A model generated the notes under the pieces. That model searched no databases. It was given only the letters and a program-made list of their open reading frames with translations, and was not told the DNA's origin. A stretch of DNA of 64,000 nucleotides from Pictodentalium vernedei (taxonomy: Eukaryota; Mollusca; Scaphopoda; Dentaliida; Dentaliidae), in contig CM062294.1 in assembly GCA_031216915.1 (NCBI GenBank), positions 394,807,217-394,871,216 of the forward strand, given 5' to 3'. Positions 1 through 11,349 of the stretch are shown one piece after another (position 1 is the first letter of the stretch; every line of letters starts with the position of its first letter). The position numbers and the translations under genes are program-made.

Positions 1-544
1 AATGTATCTTATAATGAGATAAACTACCACAAAGGCAAACAGCCCCCCTCAAAAAAGGCTGTTGCCAATGAAAACAAACAGTGTAAACACAGTAGAAAAC
101 ATGACTCCAGGCACTGAAAAAACTGGCCCGGAATCAGTCATCAATTACACTCTATCTGATGCAAAACAGAGACTCCCAGGGGAGAATCTGCAGAACATCA
201 GATGGAAGATGCAGAACACAAACGTTATACACCCATGGGTGAAAACGTAACTATGGGGAAAATAACAGAAAACATTCTGTAACCAAGCAACTCTCCCAGG
301 GAATTTTTAGAAATGAAACTTCTCAAAAATATGCCAAAAGCATGGGAGAATTGCAAGGGGGGACTTTAGAAGGCTAGGGGAGAGGAAACACTGAATAAGC
401 AGTGCAACAATTAGCAAGAATGACAACAAGAGGCCCATGCCTCGAAAATAGGCAACTTAACATAATTTCAACAAAAAATTTTAAGTACAGCCCTGATTAT
501 TTTTTGCCACTTCTTTTTTCCTCTCCTCCTTCTATCCTCCTTCG
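1..544 (-). repeat. Duplicated 5' leader of DIRS-like element A1 (left copy)
   Basis: These bases repeat positions 3185-3728 with no difference that I can see by eye. They are the untranslated leader upstream of gag in family A elements (compare 39900-40440). At 544/545 the leader stops and the sequence jumps straight into the middle of the RT gene (CTCCTT joined to CGGAACC). The window therefore begins inside one unit of a 3184-bp tandem duplication. The leader contains short inverted repeats, for example ACAGAA...TTCTGT at 265-280 and CACTG...CAGTG at 389-404. Confidence 0.85.
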
Positions 545-1163
545 GAACCAGAAACAGATGGCTGTAGAATCCCAGCGATTCCTGGTTTTCTACGACCTCT
601 ACCGCGTTCTTCATTAAAAGAGACTGCACCTCTGATAGCAGAGCGTCTCTTTTCTGAGGATTTGACGGAAGATGAGTCCACTTTGGACTTCGAGTTAATG
701 GAGGCTTTCGTTTGAAGGATATCTTTAGACCTTCCGAAGTCACTCCTCTCACCCACGGGTCGTCCGTAATCGACGCCCACTCTTGAGAAAAACTTGACAA
801 CCTTCCGCCAACCGGAACGCGATAGAGGTTTAAGCCATCACCTCCTGGATCTGCGAGGCCTGCGGTAGGAGAAACCACGTCTTCCACGACCCGCACCTCG
901 CCTCGTCGACCTCGGGGCGTCCGACGGATTGTCCCGGCCTGAAGGACATCCCGAACGAGACTCATTATCCTGACGGTCTCTCGAATAAGAGCTAGAGGAC
1001 GCACCGGAACCTCTATAGGAACCTCTCTTGGGCGCATAAGACCCAGAAGTGCCCGCCTTATTCGTGTCTGCTGTATCCGACCTTTTAGGAGCGGATCTAA
1101 ACAACAGAGAATCACTAGCTTTCTTTTTAATATTATCATAAATAGCGGAAAGCTTGCCGTCAA
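545..1163 (-). pseudogene. DIRS A1 reverse transcriptase, N-terminal fragment
   Basis: The minus-strand frame encodes the RT N-terminal region shared with A4: VGGRLSSF, then DDPWVRGV, then GFYSHLFLVPK. It stops matching exactly at the conserved PK-DG step, where the tandem-duplication junction (544/545) replaces the catalytic palm with leader sequence. No YxDD box is present, so the fragment cannot encode an active RT. The frame is open upstream to 1163 and overlaps the gag frame (ending at 838) by about 325 nt. The intact element therefore probably made RT from an overlapping frame, by frameshifting or reinitiation. Family assignment is by similarity to A4 inside this window. Confidence 0.8.
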
Positions 1164-2939
1164 AGAGAAGATCTCCTGAGACCGAAGCGACTCTAAGAGA
1201 GTTCTTCACCTTAGAATCCACTAGTGTGGATGTAGCCAGGGCTGCGTCACGTCTAACCAACTCCAGATTTGCCACTGAAAGGGCGGAGTTACACGTGGAA
1301 TAAGCTACTGCCCTTGAAAGAAGTCTTAAGGAGGATTGTATATCCTGAAACTCTTCCCCTTGAAGACGCATTGATAACGCCTTAGTAAGGTGATCTGCGT
1401 AAGATAAGGCATCTAAATTGGCTCTGTTAGACGCAATAGCTGTTTCCAACACTGAGGTTGGAATAGAAGCTGACGACGGTAATGATAGCTCTAAGTCTTC
1501 CGCCTCGTCGTCCATACGCAGAGGAACTCTCGGTATACCCTGACCTGCCGTGTCGAATTTATTCCTTGCATTAATGAAAGGCAGGTTGAGAGTATTTGCG
1601 GACAAGAAACTTGCTTTCCCCGTCCTGGAAGCAAGTTTAAAAATAGCGTCGTTCAATAATTCAAATGTTCTTGCAACATTATTGGACTGCGACGGAAACT
1701 CGGGAGCGATGTCCCTGAACCGCTCAAAAAAATCAGAGTCCAATGACGCTATAATTCTCTTGTCCGGAAGCGCAGCAGTCTGGCCCGACGGAACAACTTG
1801 AGGAAGAAAGTGCCGGATGAAGTCCACGGCAGCTTTATGTTGTTCCGAAAGGGATAGCTCCAATTCATCCGTATCCCTTTCACCATCCGGTCGGACCTCC
1901 CGATGTTCCCGGTCGTCCGCCCCCGATGCTTTGGCGGAGCGTACCGACCCAGCGCCGTCGGATAATTCTCGATCCGACACCTTTTCTGTCGGCTGCTGGG
2001 ATGCTGCGATAAGCTGTGCTATCTGCACTAGAATGTCCGACGTCGAGACCTGCGGAGGAGCGGTCTTTCGCTGCTTCGCCGAGGGCAGCTCCGCATCAGA
2101 TGGCTCCCGCATACTTTTCCTATGCGAACGTCCGGAGTCCATCGGTCTCGAATCCCTGGCTGCCGGATGGTGTGACCTGGTCGCCGAAGAATCCTTCATC
2201 GCGAAGCTGGCAAAATATCGGAGGTCACGCAGCCAAGGTGCGGTCGTGTGCGCCGACGAGAAGAGGAAGCCTTAACAGTCTCTGCGGACTGCTCATACAA
2301 CGGAGCGTCCCGAGCGACGGACGTATGCTCCGCTAAAGACACATTTTGTACCACAACATCTGGTCCCAGATGTTGTTGTACGAGAGAGGGGCCTCTCTCG
2401 CTCGCGGCCCGGCTGGCCCTGGACGAGCTAGGAACCGGACTAAAAGGCTTCCTCCGTTCTCGTTCCCTCTCCGCCGTCACTGGGTGTGCATCTATTATTT
2501 TTATAGTGCTCGCATCACCCAAAATTTCCTCTTGGACCGCATCGGACGAACCCGGCTGCCGAACCATTCGGTGAATGGACGCTACACCGGGCGAGCTAGC
2601 GGACGACATTTGTCTAATCTCCATGAGCACTTTTGCCGCTAGCTCTGTATTTATTTGTGACGACGGACGCACACTTGAAGAAGATAACATGGAAACATCA
2701 CCCTGTTCTGGTTCCTCTGAAATAGAAACTGAGAGAGTAGAGTGACCTTGTGGAGAAAGAGCCGGCATCGCTCTTTCTCCAGAAACAACATATCGTGACA
2801 CACGTTTCCAATGTTTCTCATCCCAATTTTCACATATAGGACAGGGATTAATGCGAGAACACTGACTACAATTAATACAATGATCATGAAAGTCAGAGGA
2901 AGATTTCTTCCTATTACAATTTGAACAAAGTCCCTTCAT
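838..2939 (-). pseudogene. gag: DIRS A1 Gag-like protein gene, frameshifted
   Basis: This is ORF1 of a DIRS-type retrotransposon, presumed to be the structural protein that packages element RNA. The start is chosen at 2939 (MKGLCSNC), because the same ATG opens gag in A4 (39673). The N-terminus carries a Cys/His cluster with spacing C-x2-C-x12-C-x2-C-x2-C-x5-C. The middle is Ser/Gln-rich. A conserved motif ANLELVRRDAALATS lies in the C-terminal half, followed by an Arg/Gly/Ser-rich tail. The frame breaks near 2199-2205, where A1 has TCGCGAAG against TCGGCGAAG in the A3 copy (19601 region), a one-base deletion. The two halves are open at 2196-2939 and 838-2199. No retroviral-type CCHC knuckle was found. 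Confidence 0.8.
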
Positions 2940-3825
2940 TGTGAAAGAACAACAATAAGTCCTAGTTACTCGCAAAAACCCCTGACACAAAGATACATAA
3001 TAACATGATCCATTAATAAAATGAAAAAACAATTGCAAAACAAAATAATTTTGAAAAAATATTTTTTCAGAGAAGCCCAAGTTGCTGAAAAGTAACGTTG
3101 AGCCCCGATGGATCCGATGGCAAAGTGTGGTCAAAAATTTTAAAATTATATAAAATAATTAATGAGACACTTTCGGATAATATAAATGTATCTTATAATG
3201 AGATAAACTACCACAAAGGCAAACAGCCCCCCTCAAAAAAGGCTGTTGCCAATGAAAACAAACAGTGTAAACACAGTAGAAAACATGACTCCAGGCACTG
3301 AAAAAACTGGCCCGGAATCAGTCATCAATTACACTCTATCTGATGCAAAACAGAGACTCCCAGGGGAGAATCTGCAGAACATCAGATGGAAGATGCAGAA
3401 CACAAACGTTATACACCCATGGGTGAAAACGTAACTATGGGGAAAATAACAGAAAACATTCTGTAACCAAGCAACTCTCCCAGGGAATTTTTAGAAATGA
3501 AACTTCTCAAAAATATGCCAAAAGCATGGGAGAATTGCAAGGGGGGACTTTAGAAGGCTAGGGGAGAGGAAACACTGAATAAGCAGTGCAACAATTAGCA
3601 AGAATGACAACAAGAGGCCCATGCCTCGAAAATAGGCAACTTAACATAATTTCAACAAAAAATTTTAAGTACAGCCCTGATTATTTTTTGCCACTTCTTT
3701 TTTCCTCTCCTCCTTCTATCCTCCTTAGAATCACATTTTCTCCAAGAATTACGTGTCTGGCATCCTTTAAACTGAGATTTACAAGCACAAAGATCAGTGA
3801 GATGTTGACTGATGAAGGGCCAAAC
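2940..3825 (-). promoter_or_regulatory. 5' leader of DIRS A1
   Basis: This untranslated leader lies between the ITR and the gag start. It holds a small stem-loop near 3070-3100 (CCCAAGTTGCTGAAAAGTAAC), an A/T-rich stretch, and serial short inverted repeats (ACAGAA/TTCTGT at 3449-3464, CACTG/CAGTG at 3573-3588, CTCCCA/TGGGAG between). The same set occurs in A3 and A4. Plus-strand ORFs here are fortuitous. Confidence 0.6.
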
Positions 3826-4029
3826 AGAGAATGATATTTGGCGCCAATTTCGGGACGACTGCGTCACTGCGCATGCGCAGTAGAGTCGTACTATGGAGGT
3901 CCTTTAGGACATGATTTCTTTTTGTTTTGGATGCAAATTTTGGGGATTGGGGGGCAAAATTTGTGTTTGGCCCTGGTTTTTGTGGAGTTAGCACCAGCTA
4001 AGTCTGGGTCATTGGTACAGTATAAAAAT
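3826..4029. repeat. Right inverted terminal repeat of DIRS A1
   Basis: This 204-bp segment is homologous to the right ITRs of A2, A3 and A4 and ends in the shared terminus CAGTATAAAAAT. It contains the E2F-like palindrome TTTGGCGCCAA (3837-3847) and the perfect palindrome CTGCGCATGCGCAG (3867-3880), which matches the NRF-1 consensus. Beyond 4029 the sequence is an RT fragment of the older element A0. A1 therefore appears to have inserted into A0, but its left end is outside the window. Confidence 0.9.
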
Positions 4030-5210
4030 ATAGCCGTAGGCCCTCCGAAACCACACCTCGCGTCTACTGGTCTTCCATAATAGTTATCCAGTTTGATGCT
4101 AATCTTGATAACCATCCATCAACTGCTAAGCAATAGAGGTCCTAAACCACACCTGTAGTACCTGCGAGGCCCACAGAAGGAGGAACAGCGTCTCATTCGC
4201 GAAGAGCCTTGACCCAGCAGTTTAGGGGCGTCTGACCGGTAGTCTCGACGATCAGATCTAAGCCCTGTATCCGAGTCGCTGTATGACGATCCCAGGAGTA
4301 ATTATAGAAGGGTTAACTATACCCTCACAAGGAGTCCTTATAGGCGACCTTCTGTCTAGGACGTCCTCCCTTACTCTTTTCTGCTATTGCAGGTCGATTA
4401 GATGTTGACTTTAGGAGCAGAGTATTGATGCTTTCTTTGCAGCTTGGTCATAAAACAATGAAAGCTTATCATCAAAATCTTAGTGTCTGGAAACCAAAGC
4501 GACTCGAAGTGAGTTTTTCACCTTGTCATCTATTAAGGATGATGACGCAAGGGCTCCATCACGTCTATTTGACTCCGAATTAGCAACTGTTAAAACAGAG
4601 TTATACGTGATAAATATAAATATAATAGTCCTGGAAAGGACTCTAATTGAGGTATGAATGTCCTCCAATTCCTTTCCGTAGAGACATTGCGTCACAGTTC
4701 TTAAAGGTGATCTGCATAATACAGTGAGTCTAAATTCGGTCTGAATGAAGAAATGTCAATTGTAACCAAAAGAATAATGAATGATGAAGGTAAGGCCATA
4801 GCTAGGTCCTTAGCCTACTCATTCAAATGCACAGGAACTCTCTATACATCTTCCCTGTTTTACGATCAGTGAAATTACGAAGATGATGACAAGAAACCGC
4901 CTTACTTCTTTCCACTGGAAAGTTGAATATGGAGTCGTCTAAAAGGCCAAAGGCCTGCAACACCTGTCTATACTTAACCAGAAAAGATATTTCCTCCTCT
5001 TTTTCTGGATAAATTCAGCATGCAACAATGCTAGCGGGTTCTTGTAAGTAGTTGCAGCATTCTGATTTGTTGGAACAAATTCAGGGTAGTGTTGATGGAA
5101 TAAATCCATCTCAACCATGTGTTGTTCTGAAAGGGAAGGTAATCCCCCTCCATATCCCTTCCATCATTCATCTGAATCAGTTGAAAATCACGGTCAGTGG
5201 CATCTAAACG
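4030..5210 (-). pseudogene. Old DIRS family A relative A0: RT N-terminus and C-terminal gag remnant
   Basis: This sequence is diverged but collinear with A4. The first ~100 bp (4036-4130) match the RT N-terminal region around DDPWVRGV. Sequence from 4140 on matches gag read 3' to 5'. The only gag frame of any length is 4480-4695, with a match to the ANLELVRRDAALATS motif (ANSESNRRDGALASSS). Many stops and indels are present, so the copy is dead. The gag similarity stops at 5210, where a hAT-like element is inserted, and resumes at 6635. Confidence 0.7.
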
Positions 5211-6634
5211 CAGTGTTTTAGCCAGCGAGCCGTGCACCCGTGTTTTGCATGCCCAGTTTTAATAAAACACGGCCAAAAAATCCCCTGTAAATGCCCTTGA
5301 ATTATGCTGCTTTTTACATGGAAAAGAAGACGTGTTTATAAAACATATATTTATTATTATCATCACAAAAATGAGACTGAATAATCGTATTCAATTTTCA
5401 ACGTGTATTGAAAATCAACAACAACATTGAACTATGCTGCGTGCAATCGATTGGTTTCACGTAAACTTGGCCGTACTACAATCCACAACCGAAACGCAGA
5501 GGTGAGTCTGGATTTGTACATTACAACCGCTTAATACTCACTTCACATACGTTTGAACGATCCAGTATAGTAATGAGCGAAGGTAATGAAACACAGAGAA
5601 ATTGTTGATCGGTTGACGGGGCGAATTGAGGCATCTCGCATAATGGGTGAAAAAGAATGAAGATCCTCAATTGAACCAATGCTTGGAAGACGGGAAACTT
5701 AATTTAAAGTGGGCGAAAACAAGAACTTATTTTCTTTTCAAAGACAGTTTCAATTTCATGTGATATCAATGGTCAGCATTGCGCAATGCGCACAAAAATC
5801 ACCCCCAAACGAATTGAGCAGACCTTCTTTATGAAATCAAGCTGTTTGATTGGCTGTTTATTTTTTCTATCCAAAACCCCTTCCCGGCCGTGGAATTTTG
5901 TTGTGATCTCTTCAAGAAAATAAAATATATTTCATTTAAATTGGAGTCTGTGTTATTTTAACTGTTCAGTGTATTTCCAAAGTTCTGTCAGTGTCAGATT
6001 AGTGTAATCAAACAAGAAAACGTATACATATACATGGTTATGATTCAAGAAATCTTTCTATTACCCTGGGCTTTTATCACCTTCCAGTTGGCATATTTGG
6101 AGTATGGTAAGAATATTTTGATTCAAAGTTGCACCATTGTTATTTTACTTGTTCAGTGATTTTTAAACTTCCTGCCTGTTTATTGTTTTAGAATTCTAAT
6201 TCATTTTGACAAACTAAAATGTATTTCATCATACCATTTGAAAAATTGTTGTTTTAGTTTTCATGTCAACTGTTTTTTCATTATAATTATTTTCAGCACA
6301 ACAAATTCAATTTAAATTTGACTTCATAATATTTTGTTGCAAATTTCAGCTGAATGTTCAGAAAATGCAATGCATGTAAGCAAAAACAATGGACTTTATT
6401 TGCCATCTGAAACTCTTTAAAACCCACTTAACTGCACTCTTTTAAACCCATTTTTTTTCAAAATTTTCCTGGGGGAGGCCCCCCCGGACCCCCACCTGTG
6501 GGAGGGGGTCTCCCCTCCCACATCCTCCCCACTCGGCACTACATGCCTCGGGTGCTGCCTTCGGCAGCACATGGATCGACACTCCCAAACTCTCAGTATG
6601 CACTCCCTGTTTTCAAATTCTGGCTAAAACACTG
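5211..6634. mobile_element. hAT-like non-autonomous DNA transposon
   Basis: The terminal inverted repeats read CAGTGTTTTAGCCA at 5211-5224 and the exact complement TGGCTAAAACACTG at 6621-6634. The flanking 8-bp sequences TCTAAACG (5203-5210) and TCTGAACG (6635-6642) differ at one base, matching the 8-bp target duplication of hAT-superfamily transposons. The 1424-bp element has no ORF of note, so it is non-autonomous. Near its right end is a G/C-rich stretch (about 6470-6560) with the hairpin GCTGCCTTCGGCAGC. It splits the gag remnant of A0. Confidence 0.85.
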
Positions 6635-8021
6635 TCTGAACGCGCAGATGACTGGACCAGCCCAGCACCAGCTCAGGTTCTGAGACTGCCGTTGACTGCT
6701 TCTGCACTTGCTGGGATACTGCGATGAGCTGCGCAATATGCGTCAGCAAAACTGTAATGGAGGCCTGAGGAGCAGCGGTCTTCTGGCCGCCAGCTGCTCC
6801 CGGGACAGTGTGTCCAAGACGGCTCTTTCTCCGGACGTCCCGATATATGAGGCCTCGTCTTAGCTACTGAAAAGTGATACTTTAGAGCTGTCGCAGCATT
6901 CTGATTCTCTGGAACGAACTCAGGGAAGTATCAATGCATAACCCTGTGTTGTTCTGAAAGGGAAGGGTAATTCTCCTCCAAATCCCTTTCACCATCCAAC
7001 TGAATCAGATTATACTCACGGTCATCGGCATCTGAATGAACAGATGACTGGACCGACCCAGCACCATCTGACAGCTCAAGTTCTGAGACTGCTGTCATCT
7101 GCTTCTGCATTTGCTGGGATGCTGCGATGAGCTGTGCAATCTGCGACAGCAAGTCTGTTACGGGGGCCTGAGGAGCTGCGGTCTTCTGTTGCATGGCTGT
7201 CGGCTGCTCCTGGGACAGTGTGTCCGAGATGGCTCTTTTCTGCGGACGTCCCGATGAATGAGGCCTCGTCTCCTTGGCTACTGTATGGTGTGACTTCTCC
7301 GATGAAGAGTGACCTTCTCGGCGGTGCAGGCTGGATATCAGAAGTCACATAGACAAGGTGCAGTCGTGTGTGCTTAGTAGACGCTGAAGAAGAAGCTGTA
7401 ACTATATAGCTGACCCCGGCTGTAAACTGAATGGAGTGTCCCACATGGGAGGAGTGGACGTATGCTCCAACTGATGCAAGTTCCGAACCATAACATCTGG
7501 CCCCAGATATTGTAATAAAAGAGAGGGGGCTCTCTCGCTCGCGGTCTATCAGACCTTGCTGAGCTTCCTGCTGAACTTGCCGCCTTCTTCCTCTCCGTCA
7601 TCGCAGGGTGAGCCTTATACTGATATTATATTATAGTGCTCGCTCTACTCTTTCTACTCTCCTTGACCGCAACAGACACGCCTGGCATCACAGTCCCTCG
7701 ACGTTGTACCGCTTCACCGGTCGAACTAGCTGGCGACAGGGATTTGAAACCACACTGTGGTTTATTGCCCTGTCTAATATTCATGAGCACTTTTGAAGCT
7801 AGCTCTTATTGACTATTTAAATGTGACGACGGAAGCACACTCTCTGACGGAGTCACATAAACATCACCATGTTCTTGTTCCTCAGTAAACAGAAACTAAA
7901 AAACTAGAGCGACCTTAGGGTGAGAGACTTGGCGGCAGCCTCTCACCGCAAGAGGACCAGCAGTGGCCCCTTGCTAACAACGTACCATCACACCTGTCAG
8001 CAACGTTTGTCATCCCATGTG
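6635..8021 (-). pseudogene. DIRS A0 gag N-terminal half, partly duplicated
   Basis: This continues the A0 gag remnant past the hAT-like insertion. The Gln-rich segment (frame LLSQIAQLIAASQQ at 6931-7194) and its neighbourhood occur twice: about 5030-5210 plus 6643-6860, and again at 6880-7270. This indicates a tandem duplication or two truncated copies joined head to tail. Similarity to gag stops near 8021 within the Cys/His-cluster region, before the start codon, where an unrelated repeat begins. Multiple frameshifts are present. Confidence 0.65.
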
Positions 8022-8253
8022 AGGGGCGAGGCAACTTGATTTGAACAAAATCAAAATGCGATGTCATAACAAACTATTATCTCAAATTTCAATTAAATCG
8101 GTTCAGCAGTTTTGAAGGAGAAGACAAGAACACCATGTTCATGGACAACGGATGGTGAGTGATCACAAAAGTGCCCCTGACAGAAAATTAGGCGAGCCAA
8201 CAAACCAAGAACATGAACTATTGATGGCTAAGAAATAATTACAAAAATAAAAA
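8022..8253. repeat. Fragment of a tandem-core interspersed element (3' part)
   Basis: The block GTTCAGCAGTTTTGAAGGAGAAGAC and the ATGGACAACGGATGG run resemble the 3' flank of the H1 and H2 elements (for example 52835-52900, GGCTTTGGAGGAGAAGACC followed by GACGGACGACGG). No terminal hairpin is recognisable. A2 begins at 8254, immediately after an A-rich stretch. Confidence 0.4.
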
Positions 8254-8480
8254 GTTAAAAAATTTATAGTAATTTATATATTTTTTATACTTACCAATGA
8301 CCCAGACTTAGCTGGTGCTAACTCTTAAATTCTAGGGCCAAACACAGATTTTACCCCCCAATCCCCAAAATTTGCATCTAAAACCGAAAATTACATGTCC
8401 TATATGGTCCTCCATACCTTTCCTCCACTGCCATGCGCAGTGTCAAGGAGGTCTCGAAATTGGCGCCAAAAGTCATTCTT
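8254..8480. repeat. Left inverted terminal repeat of A2
   Basis: It is the inverted complement of 21942-22143 apart from its outermost ~55 bp, which differ from the right end as in other DIRS ITRs. The NRF-1-like palindrome is damaged here (CTGCCATGCGCAG, 8428-8440). The E2F-like GGCGCCAAAA is present. Confidence 0.88.
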
Positions 8481-8555
8481 ACAAGCAGTGCCTGGAAAAG
8501 CGTTATGTACTCAGCGGGGAGGTATGAGTTCCCAACTCATGGGAGGGCCATCCCC

Positions 8556-8644
8556 GTCTGGGTCATTGGTAAGTATAAAAAATATATAAATTACTATAAA
8601 TTTTTTAACATTTTTATACTGTACCAATGACCCAGACTTAGCTG
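8556..8644. repeat. Internal complementary region (ICR) of A2
   Basis: Positions 8556-8609 are the reverse complement of the left 54 bp of the element. Positions 8610-8644 are the reverse complement of its right 35 bp, joined directly. This is the DIRS hallmark ICR, which in DIRS-1 serves as a guide for joining the two ends into a circle. Confidence 0.9.
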
Positions 8645-9059
8645 AATAGTAAAAAGGTTGGAGGGCCTAGGACATAAAGCAATCCAATAACTCAACTATA
8701 TATATACAGAATTATCCCCTCAAGGAGAAAGGAGAAATAGCCTTTACATGTATCTTTCTATTCTGCATCAAAACGAGAAAGACACAACACGACTCTGTAC
8801 TTGAGCATAATAACATAAAGGAAAGCCGATAAATAAAGCAGTCCAAATAAATGAGACTCTTAAATTCATTAAAAGTGACCGATAATTGTATATTAACGTC
8901 TGCATGATATGTGACATATACAAATACTACACACCGAGGTACACTTAAAAATATTACATGGATAGAGTAAAAAAAAAATCTTTACACTTTAAAAATCATC
9001 CCGGTACCGACTAGAATTACTGACTCTAGGGGAGGTATTCCCTTGCTTTTCACTATAAA

Positions 9060-9115
9060 GCAGGTGACCTAAGGGAACACCCCCCCCCCCCCCCCTTCCC
9101 CTTGCCCTGGGTCAA
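9060..9115 (-). other. G-rich purine tract 3' of YR (A2)
   Basis: The plus strand shows a long C run followed by CTTCCCCTTGCCC. On the coding strand this is GGGCAAGGGGAAG followed by a long G run. The same tract sits at 15345-15365 (A3) and 34500-34520 (A4), at an equivalent point between YR and ICR, with varying G length. Confidence 0.6.
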
Positions 9116-9179
9116 ATACCTGAGAGCGAAGAGGGCGGCAGCACAGAGTCACTGCTGGAACCAAAAGCCTACACAACTA

Positions 9180-9560
9180 TAGTTGCAACTGTTTAGATGA
9201 TGACATTCTGAGCAACAGATAACGAACCTAAACAAAGCCGGTCTCTAGAAAGGGACTCAATATTTTTGAGGTATAAATTCATGCAAGTGAAAGGCTAAAA
9301 CCAATATGCAGCCGTCATTAGAACTGTAATAGCAACGCTATTAGCATAAGCCTCTGAAGTAGAAAGAACTCTTACTTCAAGAGCTAAATCTTATCGCAGA
9401 CTGCTGTGTTGAAGATATTATCATAAGCAGTACTGAAAGCTAATAGAATCCATCTAGTTATAGAATGGACCGAAATGTGGAGGAAGCTTCCACAGCATAA
9501 GCCACAACAGACACCTGAATAGATTAATGCACGGTCTTTGTGGAGACAGAGGTGCTACCA
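9180..9560 (-). pseudogene. YR remnant of A2, core deleted
   Basis: The C-terminal part of the tyrosine recombinase matches A4 up to the block ending ATAGAATGGACC (about 9470). It then jumps to AGGAAGCTTCCACAG, which corresponds to 35735 in A4. About 840 bp are missing, including the region of the first catalytic Arg (ARRVSELHAL in A4). The copy cannot encode an active recombinase. Confidence 0.75.
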
Positions 9561-9699
9561 ACAGAATTGCATTGAGATTATTTAACTTAAGCAATATCTG
9601 CTTAATCAATGGCACTGGAGGATACCCATATCCTATTATCCCATCTCACGAGATGGATAGAGCGTCAATTGCAAACGCTCGAGGATCTGAACATGTTGA

Positions 9700-11260
9700 C
9701 ACATACACTTGCAACTGATTGTTGAGATGCGTCGCAAAAAAAGTCCATCATTGGCCGCTCTCATAGGTAGCAAATCTGATATAAATACTCTTTGTTAAAA
9801 GTCCATTTGACTGCAACAAGTGGCCCTTTCGTGAAAGGGAGTCCGCTAATACGTTCAGACGACCCGGAATTACGACGGACCGATAGGAGAACTTGATGTT
9901 CTAGTACCAACAGAAGGATTCATTCTGTTACAGTGAATAACAGAATGGAATGAGTACCTCCCTAGTTCCGAAAATACGCTTATACTGTCGAATTGTCGGA
10001 CAGAATTGCCTGTGGGCATTCTGGATAACATTCATACAATGACGTAACGCAAGCCAAAATAACATCAATTCCTGATGTTTATGTGCTTGATTAGGAACTA
10101 CGGATCCCAAGGACCCTGACCCTTAAAAACCGTTGGGCTCAATGTTGGGTCCCAACCTATTTAACTGGCATCCGTCAAAACTGTAAAACTCGGATCCGGC
10201 AATTGCAGTGGAAGTTATTTCCCTGAATAAACCACTGAATATCTGCCCAAGTCTGAATCTGTTTCACTTGACTTACAAGAGGATGTACGTAACGAGCGAA
10301 AGAATCTTCACCCTCCAACTCTGTTCTTTTTGAGTCAAAAAGATTTGGAGAGGACAAGTGCATCGCCGCCCCATTGGAATAAAATCCACGGCAGCTCCAC
10401 ACAACCCTATCAGTCTGATGAATTCTCTCGCTGTAACTTTGTCTGAGTGAAGACAATAGCGAGCGTAACAACTGATTAATTTCGCTCTGGCTAACGGCAG
10501 ATGAATGAGATTGTTGTGCGTCTCGAAGCTCATTCCCAAGTGGGTGAATGACTTGGACGGCACCAGATCCGACTTCTCCTCAGTTATTATAAAACCGAGA
10601 CGTCGGAGTAATAGAAGCAGATTCGGCACATCGTTCTGAAGCGTTAACTCGTTGCCGTACCTCTGAAGAATGTCGTCCAGGTAGACCGACGTTACCGCAG
10701 ACGAAGAAGCTCAGAAATGTATCATTACCGAGTTCATTATTCGAGTGAAAGCCCAGGGCGCTAGGTCCAAACCGAAGCACATTGCTCCTAGGACTGCGAA
10801 GCGTAGAGACTTTCTGAATGTCGGTGTACCATGACGTGAAAGTACGCATCCTTAAGATCTATGCTTGTAGCACAGTCGTTCACCCAAATACTCGCTCTGA
10901 CTGATCGAATTGTCTCCATATAGAATTTCAGAGCGACGATCAGCTTGTTTATCCAGCTCAGATCTATGACTGGACAGAACGAGGCGTCTGGTTTCGGAAC
11001 CAGAAACAGATGGCTGTAGAAACCCGGTGATTCCTGGTCTTCTACGACCTCTACAGCATTCTTCTCCAGAAGAGACTGTACTGCTGATAGAAGAGCATCT
11101 CTTTTCTGCGGATTTGATGGAAGCTGACTCCATTTTGGACTTCGAGTTAAAGGAGGCTTTCGTCTGAAGGATATTCTTAGTCCTTCCGAAATTACCCCTC
11201 GAACCCAGGGGTCGTCTGTAATTGACGCCCAATTGTTTATAAAACTCTACAATCTTCCGC
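9700..11260 (-). pseudogene. RT-RNase H region of A2, broken
   Basis: The region is collinear with A4 RT-RNase H. Fragments include SKSFTHLGMSF (10273-10629 frame), the RNase H flank (9928-10471 frames) and the RT N-terminus (10852-11232 and 11247-11456 frames). The YxDD region around 10660-10690 has frameshifts and a small deletion near 10780. The gene is dead. Confidence 0.75.
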
Positions 11261-11349
11261 CTACCAGAACACGATAGAGGTTCATACCATCACCTCCTGG
11301 ATCTGCGAGGCTTGCGGAAGGAGAAACTACGTCCTCCATGACCCGCACC

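Noticed and set aside
62..250. 62-codon plus-strand ORF, repeated exactly at 3246-3434
   Set aside because: It lies antisense in the untranslated leader. The identity only reflects the tandem duplication, and the frame is not kept in A3 or A4.
1550..2336. Long plus-strand ORFs over gag regions (1550-1801, 1817-2275, 19268-19582 and similar)
   Set aside because: They are antisense shadows of the G+C-richer gag frames and share no conserved residues beyond those forced by the gag sequence.
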